Program-made: the position numbers and the translations under genes
Notes under the pieces: generated by a model
The model's database searches: none
Seen by the model: only the letters and a program-made list of their open reading frames with translations
Told to the model about the DNA's origin: nothing
Part shown: in pieces, positions 18,102 through 26,735 of the stretch
How the letters are laid out: each line of letters begins with the position of its first letter
Position numbering within the stretch: position 1 is the first letter of the stretch
From: Terripilifer ovatus
GTDB taxonomy: Bacteria > Pseudomonadota > Alphaproteobacteria > Rhizobiales > Beijerinckiaceae
Direction: 5' to 3'
DNA length: 64,000 bases
Assembly (NCBI GenBank): GCA_029222685.1
Contig: JARHVB010000086.1
Span: forward strand, 414,414 to 478,413

Positions 18102-20054
18102 GTGTCGAATGGGCTGACGAGGCGACCACCCAATCTGCTGTTTCGGTTTATCCGCCTGGCACTCCGCTTCTGGTCGGGAAAGACCAGGCGGATCGGTACC
18201 ATTCTCGCCGCCGGCTTTCTCGCCGCGCTGGTCGTCAACGTGCTGATGGCCGTCGCCGTCAATCGCTGGAGCAAGTATTTCTTCGACGCCGTCCAGAACA
18301 AGAATATCGCAGCGATCCAGTGGAGCATCGCGCTCGTCATCGGCCTGGCGGTTGCGACCGCCTTCGCCTCACTTGGCCTGACGCAGGCGCGCATGCGCCT
18401 GCAATTGCGGTGGCGGGAATGGCTGAGCGACACACTCGTCAGCAGATGGCTCGGCGAGCGCCGCTTTTATCAACTTAATATTCTCAAGTCGGTCGACAAC
18501 CCGGAAGCACGCATCGCGGAGGATGGCCGCCTGTCCATCGAACTGCTGGTCGATCTTGCCGGCGGCATCCTCAACACGTTCATGGTGTCACTGGCATTCA
18601 TCGTCGTGCTCTGGCAGGTGGGCGGGTCCTATAGCGTCGCCGGCTTCACGATTCCCGGCTATCTGGTGTTCGCCGTCATCCTCTACACCGGGCTGACGTC
18701 GTTCATCATGTACCGCCTGGGTCGCCCGCTGGTGGAAAGGGTGGAAGCCAAGGCCGCCGGCGAAGGCGACTTCCGCTATGCCTTGACGCGCACGCGCGAG
18801 AACGCCGAAACGATCGCCCTGATCGGCGGCGAGGAAGACGAGCATCTGATGCTGAAGACCTCTTTCAGCGAACTGGCGACGCGCTGGATCGCCGTCATCG
18901 GGCAGCAGACGAAGATGATCTTTCTGTCGAACGGCAACAATGTGCTGGCGCCCGCGGTTCCCCTGCTGCTCGGTGCACCGAAATATCTCGCCGGCGAGAT
19001 GACGCTGGGCGATCTCATGCAGGCGACGGCCGCATTCTCGCAGGTGCAGACCGCCCTGAACTGGCTCGCCGACAATGCGCTCAACCTGGCGAACTGGTCG
19101 GCCTCCGCCCGGCGCGTCGCGGCGCTCGATGTGGCCTATGACGATCTCGACCGCATGACCGACAAAAGGCTGGGCAAGGCCATCGTCATCGACGAGAGCG
19201 ACGACGGGGCCATCCACCTGATCTCCGTTTCGGTCTCGGACACCGAAGGCACGATCATGCTCAGCGATGCGGATGCGCTGATCCAGAAGGGGGAGAAGGT
19301 TCTCGTCAAAGGCGAATCCGGCAGCGGCAAGAGCACGCTCATCCGCGCCGTCGCCGGACTGTGGCCGTGGGGCAGCGGGCGCATCCTGCTGCCCCATGGC
19401 GCCAGTTTCTCTTTCATGCCGCAGCGCCCCTACATTCCTCTTGGAACGCTGAAAGGAGCGTTATCCTATCCCGACGACGGCAAAGTCATCGACGACAAGG
19501 ACATCGAAAAGGTTCTCGAGGAATGCGGGCTCGAGCACCTGACGCCGAAACTCGACGAGGACGACAACTGGTCGGCAATCCTCTCGGGCGGCGAGCAGCA
19601 GCGGCTCGCCTTCGCGCGCATCTTCCTCAAACATCCCGATGTCGTGATCATGGACGAGGCCACGTCGGCGCTGGACGAATTGAGCCAGAGACGCATGATG
19701 GAGTTGATGGGTGAATGGCTTCCGGATGCCATGGTCATCCATGTCGCCCATCGCCCCGGCCTCGACAAATATCATACCAGGGAAATCGTCCTGGTACGAG
19801 AGAAAGGTGAACCGGCAACGGTGCAGGACAGCCAGCCGACAAAGATCAGGATTGCCGAGCAGTTGCTGCAACGATTGATGAAGAGCCGCAAAGACAAGTC
19901 AAAGGAGGAAGTCGTCGCTGAAATCGTCGACCAGGTCGTGCCTGCGAGCGAGACTGGCGAAGGCGGAAAGACTGAGACCAAGATTTCTATAGAGACGGTT
20001 GGAGACGCAAAACCAGGCGACCCTGGAAAGTCGGAGGCCGAACCAAAGTCTTAG
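18102..20054 (+). CDS. SbmA/BacA-like ABC transporter, fused permease and ATP-binding domains
   Basis: 650 residues. The N-terminal membrane domain (about 1-330; NRWSKYFFDAVQNKN and LRWREWLSDTLVSRWL are typical of the BacA/YddA type) is fused to a nucleotide-binding domain with Walker A GESGSGKST, signature LSGGEQQR and Walker B VVIMDEATSALDE. A charged tail of about 60 residues follows. Half-transporters of this kind dimerise. BacA imports peptides and affects very-long-chain lipid modification in rhizobia. The start is GTG 18102. A second member lies at 54221-56329. Confidence 0.87.
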   Translation: MSNGLTRRPPNLLFRFIRLALRFWSGKTRRIGTILAAGFLAALVVNVLMAVAVNRWSKYFFDAVQNKNIAAIQWSIALVIGLAVATAFASLGLTQARMRLQLRWREWLSDTLVSRWLGERRFYQLNILKSVDNPEARIAEDGRLSIELLVDLAGGILNTFMVSLAFIVVLWQVGGSYSVAGFTIPGYLVFAVILYTGLTSFIMYRLGRPLVERVEAKAAGEGDFRYALTRTRENAETIALIGGEEDEHLMLKTSFSELATRWIAVIGQQTKMIFLSNGNNVLAPAVPLLLGAPKYLAGEMTLGDLMQATAAFSQVQTALNWLADNALNLANWSASARRVAALDVAYDDLDRMTDKRLGKAIVIDESDDGAIHLISVSVSDTEGTIMLSDADALIQKGEKVLVKGESGSGKSTLIRAVAGLWPWGSGRILLPHGASFSFMPQRPYIPLGTLKGALSYPDDGKVIDDKDIEKVLEECGLEHLTPKLDEDDNWSAILSGGEQQRLAFARIFLKHPDVVIMDEATSALDELSQRRMMELMGEWLPDAMVIHVAHRPGLDKYHTREIVLVREKGEPATVQDSQPTKIRIAEQLLQRLMKSRKDKSKEEVVAEIVDQVVPASETGEGGKTETKISIETVGDAKPGDPGKSEAEPKS

Positions 20055-20070
20055 CCTTTGCCTTCAAGAG

Positions 20071-20256
20071 CAACGCGTTGCGTCTCGAAGGACGGCGGCG
20101 TCAAGCCGCAGCCTCTCGGAGAAGCCTGTTTCTCGAGTGAATATTCAACAGCGACTGCATCGGCTTTACGCTGGATCGCCCTGCACACAGATCCCGTCTG
20201 TTGCCCCCGTCCTTCGAGATGGCGCTACGCGCCTCCTCACGATGAGGGCTTCTGGT
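20071..20256. repeat. Dispersed intergenic repeat between the ABC gene and hmgA
   Basis: It carries CGTCTCGAAGGACGG on one side and CCCCGTCCTTCGAGATGGCG plus ACGATGAGGGCTTCTGGT on the other. These are the same modules as the repeat at 2913-3023, in inverted arrangement. It fills the gap between two convergent genes. Confidence 0.75.
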
Positions 20257-20262
20257 AGGCTT

Positions 20263-21573
20263 TCACGGCTCGCGGCGGGTCGGATCGAAATGCTTCTTCA
20301 GGCCGGCCCAGCAATCGATATAGGTCTGGTCCAGCGTTTTGAGCTCCGACGCGAACTTGGTCAGCCGCTGCGGATAGCGCGTCTCGAACATGAAGGCCAT
20401 GGTGCCGGTGAGTTTAACCGGCTTCAGTTCGCCATTGCTTGCATGTTCAAACGCGAGGTCGTCGGGGCCGTGCGGCAGCATGCAATTGTGCAGGCTGATA
20501 CCGCCGGGCACGAAGCCTTCCGGCTTGGCGTCGTAGACGCCATAGATGAGCCCCATGAATTCGGACATGATATTGCGGTGATACCACGGCGGCCGGAACG
20601 TATTCTCGCCGACCATCCAGCGTTCCGGAAAGATGACGAAATCGATATTGGCCGTCCCCGGCGATTCCGACGGCGATGTCAGCACCGTGAAGATCGACGG
20701 ATCGGGATGGTCGAAGGAGATCGAGCCGACGGCGGCAAACCGACGCAGGTCGTATTTATAAGGTGCGTAATTGCCGTGCCAGGCGACCACATCGAGCGGC
20801 GACTGGCCGATCTCAGTCTTGAACAAGTCTCCGCCCCATTTGGCGTAGAGTATCGAGGCTTCGTCCTTGTCCTCGAAGGCTGCGACCGGGGTGAGAAAAT
20901 CGCGCGCATTGGCGAGGCAATTGGCGCCGATCGGTCCGCGATCCGGCAGCGCGAAGGAGCCGCCGTAATTCTCGCAGACATAGGCGCGGGCCGGGCCATT
21001 CATCAACTCGACGCGGAAGATAACGCCGCGCGGAATGACGCAGATTTCTCCCGGCTCTATCTCGATGGTGCCAAACTCGGTGCAGAAGCGCAGCGATTTC
21101 TCCTGCGCAACAACGAGCATTTCTCCGTCGGCGTTGAAGAAATATTCGCGCTGCATCGAGCGCGTGATCAGCAGCAGATGCGCCGCCATGCCGGCGCGCG
21201 TGTCGGCGTCTCCTGCTGTCGTCATCGTGAACAGGCCGGAGACGAATGTCAGCGGCGTATCGGGGATCGGCAGGGGCGCCCATCGCAACTGGCCGATCGG
21301 CAACCGGCTTTCCTCCCGGGCTGCCGGCGCACTGCGCAACTGGCCCTTGTCGGCCTGCACATAGTGGCCGGAATGTTGGACGCTCGGACGAATGCGATAG
21401 ACCCAGGACCGCTGATTGCTCGCTTTCGGCGCCGTGAAAGCAGAACCGGAAATCTGTTCGGCATAAAGGCCGTAATTGCATTTCTGCGGGGAATTGCGGC
21501 CGACCGGCAGCGCGCCTTCCAGCGCTTCCGTCTCGAACGAATTGCCGAAGCCGGACATGTAGCGCGTCGTCAT
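20263..21573 (-). CDS. hmgA: Homogentisate 1,2-dioxygenase
   Basis: 436 residues. It opens the ring of homogentisate to maleylacetoacetate in tyrosine/phenylalanine breakdown, using non-haem Fe(II). The iron-site region is intact: ENTFRPPWYHRNIMSEFMGL (His and Glu ligands) and LHNCMLPHGPD (second His). The N-terminus MSGFGNSFETEALEGALP is diagnostic. ATG 21573 follows AGAGG by 5 bases, and the longer frame from 21675 would run through the regulator's operator. maiA and fahA are not adjacent. A divergent MarR regulator and palindromic operator suggest aromatic-inducible control. Confidence 0.96.
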   Translation of the reverse strand: MTTRYMSGFGNSFETEALEGALPVGRNSPQKCNYGLYAEQISGSAFTAPKASNQRSWVYRIRPSVQHSGHYVQADKGQLRSAPAAREESRLPIGQLRWAPLPIPDTPLTFVSGLFTMTTAGDADTRAGMAAHLLLITRSMQREYFFNADGEMLVVAQEKSLRFCTEFGTIEIEPGEICVIPRGVIFRVELMNGPARAYVCENYGGSFALPDRGPIGANCLANARDFLTPVAAFEDKDEASILYAKWGGDLFKTEIGQSPLDVVAWHGNYAPYKYDLRRFAAVGSISFDHPDPSIFTVLTSPSESPGTANIDFVIFPERWMVGENTFRPPWYHRNIMSEFMGLIYGVYDAKPEGFVPGGISLHNCMLPHGPDDLAFEHASNGELKPVKLTGTMAFMFETRYPQRLTKFASELKTLDQTYIDCWAGLKKHFDPTRREP

Positions 21574-21622
21574 CGGACCTCTCCCCACTTTTGAATTGAA
21601 CTTGAAAATCGACTTGAGAAAA

Positions 21623-21642
21623 TTAGTTGCATATGTAACTAA
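21623..21642. promoter_or_regulatory. MarR-type operator palindrome between hmgA and marR
   Basis: TTAGTTGCATATGTAACTAA is a 20-bp near-perfect palindrome with mismatches only at one symmetric pair. It sits midway between the divergent starts of hmgA (21573) and the MarR gene (21674). Its size and symmetry fit a winged-helix MarR dimer site. Confidence 0.75.
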
Positions 21643-21673
21643 TGGCGTCAAGTCTTCTGTTCTCGTGGAAGCC

Positions 21674-22171
21674 ATGGCCAGACAGCAACTGTTGCTCGCG
21701 CAATTCCTGCCCTATCGCCTCAGCATCGCCATGCAGGCGGTCTCGGAGGGATTGGCGCTGCGCTATTCACAAGAATTCGGCATTTCCATTCCGGAATGGC
21801 GCATCATCGCGACCCTGGGCGAGAACAGCGAGATGACGGCCCGCGATATCGCCGTCCATGCACGCATGAACAAGACGATGGTGTCGCGCGCGGCCGCGGA
21901 TCTCGTGCGGCGGCGGATCGTCACGCGCCGCACCAGCCGCGAGGATCGCCGGGAAGCATTCCTGCGGCTGACCCGCCAGGGTGAGGATATCTATGCCGCC
22001 ATCGTACCGCTGGCGCTCGACTATGAACGCGGGCTCACGGCCGGCATGTCGGGCGCGGAGGTCGCGATGCTCAGGAGGCTGCTCGACCAGTTGTTAGGGC
22101 AGGCCGACAAGGCAGCAGAGAAACTGGCATCGGAAAAATCAGCTGCAGCGGATACGGCAGCGGCCGAATAG
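21674..22171 (+). CDS. MarR family transcriptional regulator, probable regulator of hmgA
   Basis: 165 residues with a winged-helix core: WRIIATLGENSEMTARDIAV (recognition region), NKTMVSRAAADLVRRRIVTR, and the wing RTSREDRREAFLRLT. MarR proteins repress divergent operons and release DNA when an aromatic ligand binds. Its position opposite hmgA and the shared 20-bp palindrome suggest control of homogentisate breakdown by the substrate or a relative. GGAAG just before ATG 21674 sets the start. The C-terminal 20 residues are Ala/Ser-rich. Confidence 0.85.
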   Translation: MARQQLLLAQFLPYRLSIAMQAVSEGLALRYSQEFGISIPEWRIIATLGENSEMTARDIAVHARMNKTMVSRAAADLVRRRIVTRRTSREDRREAFLRLTRQGEDIYAAIVPLALDYERGLTAGMSGAEVAMLRRLLDQLLGQADKAAEKLASEKSAAADTAAAE

Positions 22172-22186
22172 CCGTGGCAGCCTTCA

Positions 22187-22216
22187 AAACAAAATCGCCG
22201 GCCAAAGGCCGGCGAT
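22187..22216 (-). terminator. Rho-independent terminator of cspA
   Basis: The stem ATCGCCGGCC / GGCCGGCGAT has a 3-base loop. On the minus strand it is followed by TTTTGTTTT. It lies 27 bases past the cspA stop and also closes the convergent marR transcript. Confidence 0.75.
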
Positions 22217-22242
22217 ACATCCGGTGATGAACCGGCGAAAAA

Positions 22243-22452
22243 TCAAGCAGCCTTGAGGTTGCCCGCCGACTGCTTGCCGGAGCGCTTGTCGGTCACGATC
22301 TCATAAGAAATCTTCTGGCCTTCATTCAATCCATGCATACCGGCGGCCTGTACCGCGGAAATGTGGACGAACACATCCTTGCCACCACTATCGGGCTGGA
22401 TGAATCCATAGCCCTTCTGCTCATTGAACCACTTCACGGTTCCGGTATTCAT
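22243..22452 (-). CDS. Cold-shock domain protein (CspA family)
   Basis: 69 residues, the standard length. RNA-binding motifs RNP1 (KGYGFIQ) and RNP2 (VFVHIS) are present. It acts as a single-stranded nucleic-acid chaperone in the cytoplasm. An AGGA site (AGGACTTCCTATG) lies close before the ATG. The 210-bp upstream region probably holds its promoter and a 5' leader. Confidence 0.93.
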   Translation of the reverse strand: MNTGTVKWFNEQKGYGFIQPDSGGKDVFVHISAVQAAGMHGLNEGQKISYEIVTDKRSGKQSAGNLKAA

Positions 22453-22665
22453 AGGAAGTCCTTTCGATAGACAGGTGCACGTTCCCGACGCACCTCCCTA
22501 TTAGATGTGTGTCGGCTTTCGAGATTTGGTAGAGAGTGCGCCAGCCTTGAGAGGCGAGACGGCCATCGTCAGGCCAAAGTCGATCATTCTAACTACGATA
22601 TAATTTTGGCGAAAGCAAGACAACAGCGCGGTGACAGCGCGGCATAAAATGGCGCGGGCACGAAT

Positions 22666-23190
22666 CTACCCGGCAAGAAAGTAGTGCCACGTACCATCCG
22701 CGCCAATACCGGCGCGTTGAATAAGCGGCAAGCCGATATCGTTCGTCAAACCCAGATTGACGAAACGCACGCAGCGAAACATCGCAAGCCGCTCGTCCGG
22801 CGAAGGATCAGGCTTCTGTACGACCGCAAAGGACGGCCAGATATAGACTTCGGTTTTGCCGCGCGTGCTTTTCACGTAAGGCGCCTCGAATGCTGCTTCG
22901 AGCAGCGCTAGAATTTCGCGGCCTTTACCGTCGAAGGAATACGACTTCAGAAAATCCACGACGGTGGCGAACGACCGCGGCCGCTCGGCGCCGCGCCCGA
23001 ACAGCGGCAGGGTCTCGTTCCATTCGATCGCCGGGCGCAGACGTTCGATGTCGTGCGACTGCGCGGCGTTGAGAATACGCTCGCGCATCTCCGCCACGCG
23101 CGGCGGCAGGGCGTCGAGATCGCTCGACGGCGCGGAGAATATCTCGACCGGCGGCGGGGGCGTTGCCGTGCGGCGCGGTGTCTGGGCCAT
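22666..23190 (-). CDS. Conserved hypothetical protein
   Basis: 174 residues, not recognised. ATG 23190 (MAQTPRRTATPPPP) is the most plausible start. The longer frame to 23322 overlaps the divergent Rrf2 gene. A proline-rich N-terminus is followed by a compact globular region with FATVVDFLKSYSFDGKGREI, EVYIWPSFAVVQ and the C-terminal GADGTWHYFLAG. No signal peptide or membrane segment. Similar-sized proteins of unknown role are common in Rhizobiales, and I cannot give a function. Confidence 0.6.
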   Translation of the reverse strand: MAQTPRRTATPPPPVEIFSAPSSDLDALPPRVAEMRERILNAAQSHDIERLRPAIEWNETLPLFGRGAERPRSFATVVDFLKSYSFDGKGREILALLEAAFEAPYVKSTRGKTEVYIWPSFAVVQKPDPSPDERLAMFRCVRFVNLGLTNDIGLPLIQRAGIGADGTWHYFLAG

Positions 23191-23320
23191 GGCGCGACAA
23201 TAGACGGCTCGGGAATAGACGCAATTGCGACAGCGAAGCGAGCAGGAGCCTGCGCAAAATTGTGACGGCTCGAATTGGCTGATGACGTGCGTTTTTCGGC
23301 AAATTGGTCTAACCAGAGCC

Positions 23321-23797
23321 ATGATTTCCCAAAAGGCCCGCTATTCCTTCAAAGCTCTAGCCGCCCTGGCGCGTGCCGCTCCGGGCGAAACGGTGCAGAC
23401 CCGCCAGATCGCGGAACAGGAGAATATCCCCCGCGCCTTTCTCGAACAGATCCTGCTCGAGTTGAAACGCAACCGTCTGGTGGCCAGCCGGCGCGGCAAG
23501 GAAGGCGGCTATTTTCTCTGCCTGCCGCCGGCCGAAATCAGCATCGGCCGCATTCTGCGGGTGACGGACGGACCCATCGCGCCGCTATCATGTCTGTCGC
23601 GTCATTCTTACCGGCGCTGCGAGGATTGCCCGGACGAAACCGCCTGCGCGGTGCGCGCCGGATTTGCCGAAGCCTTCGCGGCGCAGCTGGAAGTGCTTGA
23701 AAAGATATCGCTTGCCGACGCGATGAAGAGCAGCGCCGTGGCTAAAAACGGAGCGATTTCAATGGAGCCCGGGCTATTCATGGGAGCCGGAATCTAA
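23321..23797 (+). CDS. Rrf2 family transcriptional regulator
   Basis: 158 residues. MISQKARYSFKALAALARAA and the winged-helix RQIAEQENIPRAFLEQILLE followed by GKEGGYFLC are typical of Rrf2. Four cysteines in LSCLSRHSYRRCEDCPDETAC could hold an Fe-S cluster or sense thiols. It stands 95 bases before the sulfate transporter operon on the same strand, so a sulfur-responsive role (CymR-like) is likely but inferred. A short palindrome TGGT-CTA-ACCA lies 5 bases before its ATG and may be an autoregulatory site. Confidence 0.85.
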   Translation: MISQKARYSFKALAALARAAPGETVQTRQIAEQENIPRAFLEQILLELKRNRLVASRRGKEGGYFLCLPPAEISIGRILRVTDGPIAPLSCLSRHSYRRCEDCPDETACAVRAGFAEAFAAQLEVLEKISLADAMKSSAVAKNGAISMEPGLFMGAGI

Positions 23798-23892
23798 TTC
23801 ACATATTCGAGACGTGTTCGCATTCCAAAAAACACACTTGTAATGTCGATTAATCTGATCAACATTATCGGAATGTTTGAAGGAGAGTCCGC

Positions 23893-24984
23893 ATGTCTTC
23901 GCGCAATCCGACCGTTCTCGCCGCCCCTGGCAATCCTCCCGCCTTGGGCCGCTTGCGGCGTGTCGTCGATATTCTGGCCATTCTCGCGGCGTTCGCCTTC
24001 GTGCTCTTCGTTTCCTGGGGGGCAAGGTCCCAAACGTCCTCTGCGCAGACGGCCCTACTGAATGTCTCCTACGATCCGACGCGCGAGCTCTATCGCGCGC
24101 TCAACGAAGCCTTCATCGGACAATGGAAAGCCAAGACCGGACAGGCGATCACCATTCGCCAATCCCACGGCGGCTCGGGCGCACAGGCGCGCACCGTGAT
24201 CGACGGGCTCAATGCCGACGTCGTCACCCTGGCGCTGGCCAGCGACATCGACGCCATCGCCGAGCGCACGACCCTGATCCCCAAGGATTGGCAGAAGCGT
24301 CTGCCGGACAGCTCGACGCCTTACACCTCGACCATTGTTTTCCTGGTCCGCAAAGGCAATCCCAAAGGCATCAAGGACTGGGGCGATCTCATCAAGCCGG
24401 GCGTCGGCGTCATCACGCCGAATCCGAAGACATCGGGCGGCGCACGCTGGAACTATCTCGCCGCCTGGGCCTGGGCGAAGAAGAACCTGAAGGACGATGC
24501 CAAGGTGCGCGACTATATCGCTGCCCTCCTGCGCAATGTTCCCGTGCTCGACACCGGCGCCCGCGGCTCGACGACGACCTTCGCCCAGCGCGGCCTCGGC
24601 GACGTGCTGCTGTCGTGGGAAAACGAAGCCTTCCTGGTGTTCGACGAATTCGGCGCCGACAAGTTCGACATCGTCGTGCCGAGCCTGTCCATCCTTGCGG
24701 AGCCGCCGGTGACCATCGTCGACGGCAATGTCGACAAGAAGGGCACGCGCGCCGTCGCCCAGGCCTATCTCGAATTCCTCTACACGCCGGACGCGCAGAA
24801 GATCATCGCCAGGAACCACTATCGTCCGCGCAAGCCCGAAGCTGCCGACCCCAAGGACATCGCCGCCTTTCCGAAGCTGGAGCTGGTGACGATCGACGGT
24901 GAATTCGGCGGCTGGGCCAAGGCGCAGCCCGAGCACTTCGGCGACGGCGGCACGTTCGATCAATTGTACAAGCCGGCGCGATGA
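23893..24984 (+). CDS. cysP: Sulfate ABC transporter substrate-binding protein
   Basis: 363 residues. After an unusually long N-terminal region (about 50 residues, with the helix DILAILAAFAFVLFVSWGA), the mature part starts ALLNVSYDPTRELYRALNEA. It contains QSHGGSGAQARTVIDGLNAD and PNPKTSGGARWNYLAAWAWA, the sulfate-binding loops of Sbp/CysP. It captures periplasmic sulfate or thiosulfate for CysTWA. GAAGGAGAG precedes ATG 23893. It overlaps cysT by 4 bases. Sbp and CysP cannot be told apart with certainty. Confidence 0.92.
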   Translation: MSSRNPTVLAAPGNPPALGRLRRVVDILAILAAFAFVLFVSWGARSQTSSAQTALLNVSYDPTRELYRALNEAFIGQWKAKTGQAITIRQSHGGSGAQARTVIDGLNADVVTLALASDIDAIAERTTLIPKDWQKRLPDSSTPYTSTIVFLVRKGNPKGIKDWGDLIKPGVGVITPNPKTSGGARWNYLAAWAWAKKNLKDDAKVRDYIAALLRNVPVLDTGARGSTTTFAQRGLGDVLLSWENEAFLVFDEFGADKFDIVVPSLSILAEPPVTIVDGNVDKKGTRAVAQAYLEFLYTPDAQKIIARNHYRPRKPEAADPKDIAAFPKLELVTIDGEFGGWAKAQPEHFGDGGTFDQLYKPAR

Positions 24985-25832
24985 GCCTCGTCGCGTCAGA
25001 GGTACGCTGGCGGAAGCCGAGCATTCTGCCCGGCTTCGGACTGGCCTTCGGGCTGACGCTCTCCGTCATGTGCCTGATCGTGCTGATCCCGCTCGCGGCC
25101 CTTGTCATCAAGGCCGCGAGCGCCGGTCCAGCCGACATTCTCGCCATCGCAACATCGCCGCGCACGCTCGCGGCCTTGCGGCTGTCGTTCGGTGCGGCCT
25201 TCATCGCCGCGATCGTCAATGCCGCGTTCGGCCTACTGATCGCCTGGATCCTGGTGCGCTACCGGTTTCCCGGCCGCCGCCTCATCGATGCCGCCGTCGA
25301 CCTGCCCTTCGCCTTGCCGACCGCCGTTGCCGGCATCGCGCTCTCGGCGATCTATGCACCGAACGGCTGGGTCGGGTCGATCGCCGAGGCCCATGGCTTC
25401 AAGATCGCCTATACGCCGACCGGCGTGCTTGTCGCTCTCATCTTCATCGGCCTGCCCTTCGTCGTGCGTTCGGTGCAGCCGGTGCTCGAGGAATCCGAGG
25501 TCGATATCGAGGAAGCGGCGGCCCTGCTCGGCGCCAGCCGGCTGCGGACGATCTTCCGCGTCATCCTGCCGGCGGTCGCACCTGCCCTGCTCACCGGCTT
25601 CGTTCTCGCCTTCGCCCGCGCCATCGGCGAATACGGGTCGGTGATTTTCATCGCCGGTAATATTCCGATGATCTCTGAAATCGCACCCCTGCTGATCGTG
25701 ATCCGGCTGGAGCAGTTCGATTATGCCGGCGCGGCGGTGGTCGGCATGCTGATGCTGCTGGCCGCATTTTTGCTGATCTTTCTGATCAATCTGTTGCAGG
25801 CGTGGAGCCGCAAAAGGCTTGGCGATGTTTAA
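24981..25832 (+). CDS. cysT: Sulfate ABC transporter permease CysT
   Basis: 283 residues with six hydrophobic helices. The EAA-type loop that contacts the ATPase is EESEVDIEEAAALLGASRLR followed by TIFRVILPA. DLPFALPTAVAGIAL is characteristic of CysT/CysU. It forms the membrane channel with CysW. ATGA overlaps the cysP stop, which indicates translational coupling. Confidence 0.93.
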   Translation: MSLVASEVRWRKPSILPGFGLAFGLTLSVMCLIVLIPLAALVIKAASAGPADILAIATSPRTLAALRLSFGAAFIAAIVNAAFGLLIAWILVRYRFPGRRLIDAAVDLPFALPTAVAGIALSAIYAPNGWVGSIAEAHGFKIAYTPTGVLVALIFIGLPFVVRSVQPVLEESEVDIEEAAALLGASRLRTIFRVILPAVAPALLTGFVLAFARAIGEYGSVIFIAGNIPMISEIAPLLIVIRLEQFDYAGAAVVGMLMLLAAFLLIFLINLLQAWSRKRLGDV

Positions 25833-25843
25833 GAGGCGTGGTG

Positions 25844-26725
25844 ATGTCTGACGCAAGTGCAAGACTCAGCGCGCCCGTTCCCCGCTATGCCGATCGCATG
25901 CGCGAGGGTTTCGCCGTGCGCGCCCTGCTCATCCTGCTGGCGCTGGCGTTTCTTGTCCTCTTCCTGTTCCTGCCGCTGGTGTCGGTTTTCGCCGAGGCCT
26001 TCAAGCGCGGCTTCGATGCCTATCTCGCCGCCTTCGACGATCCCGATGCGATGGCGGCGATCCGGCTGACGCTCATCGTCGCCGCCATCGCGGTGCCCTT
26101 CAATGTCGTCGTCGGCATCGCTGCCGCATGGGCGATCGCCAAATTCGACTTCAAGGGCAAGAACCTGCTGACGAGCCTGATCGATCTGCCGTTCTCGGTC
26201 TCACCGGTCATCGCCGGCCTCATCTACGTCCTCCTGTTTGGCGCGCAGGGCTATTTCGGCACCTGGCTCAAGGCCCATGACATCGAGATCATCTTCGCGG
26301 TTCCAGGCATCGTTCTCGCCACCGTGTTCGTCACGTTTCCCTTTGTCGCGCGCGAGCTCATTCCGCACCTGCAGGCCCTGGGCAAGGACGATGAAGAGGC
26401 GGCACTGACGCTCGGCGCATCGGGCTGGCGCACCTTCTTCAAGATCACTTTGCCGAATGTGAAATGGAGCCTTCTCTATGGCGTGCTGCTCTGCAACGCG
26501 CGCGCCATGGGCGAGTTCGGCGCCGTCTCCGTCGTCTCCGGCCGCATCCGTGGTCTGACCACAACGATCCCGACGCAGATCGAAATTCTCTACAATGAAT
26601 ATAACGGCGTCGCTGCCTTTGCGCTCGCCTCCCTGCTCGCAGCGCTGGCGCTCATCACCCTCGTCCTGAAAACGTTTCTGGAATGGCGATACGCAGACTC
26701 GATCGCCGCCTCCCGCCACTCGTAA
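25844..26725 (+). CDS. cysW: Sulfate ABC transporter permease CysW
   Basis: 293 residues, the second channel subunit. It has six hydrophobic helices, the EAA loop DDEEAALTLGASGWRTFFKI and the strongly conserved NARAMGEFGAVSVVSGRIRG with TTTIPTQIEILYNEY. AGAGG 7 bases before ATG 25844 sets the start. The gap to cysT is 11 bases. Confidence 0.93.
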   Translation: MSDASARLSAPVPRYADRMREGFAVRALLILLALAFLVLFLFLPLVSVFAEAFKRGFDAYLAAFDDPDAMAAIRLTLIVAAIAVPFNVVVGIAAAWAIAKFDFKGKNLLTSLIDLPFSVSPVIAGLIYVLLFGAQGYFGTWLKAHDIEIIFAVPGIVLATVFVTFPFVARELIPHLQALGKDDEEAALTLGASGWRTFFKITLPNVKWSLLYGVLLCNARAMGEFGAVSVVSGRIRGLTTTIPTQIEILYNEYNGVAAFALASLLAALALITLVLKTFLEWRYADSIAASRHS

Positions 26726-26735
26726 GGCCAGTATC

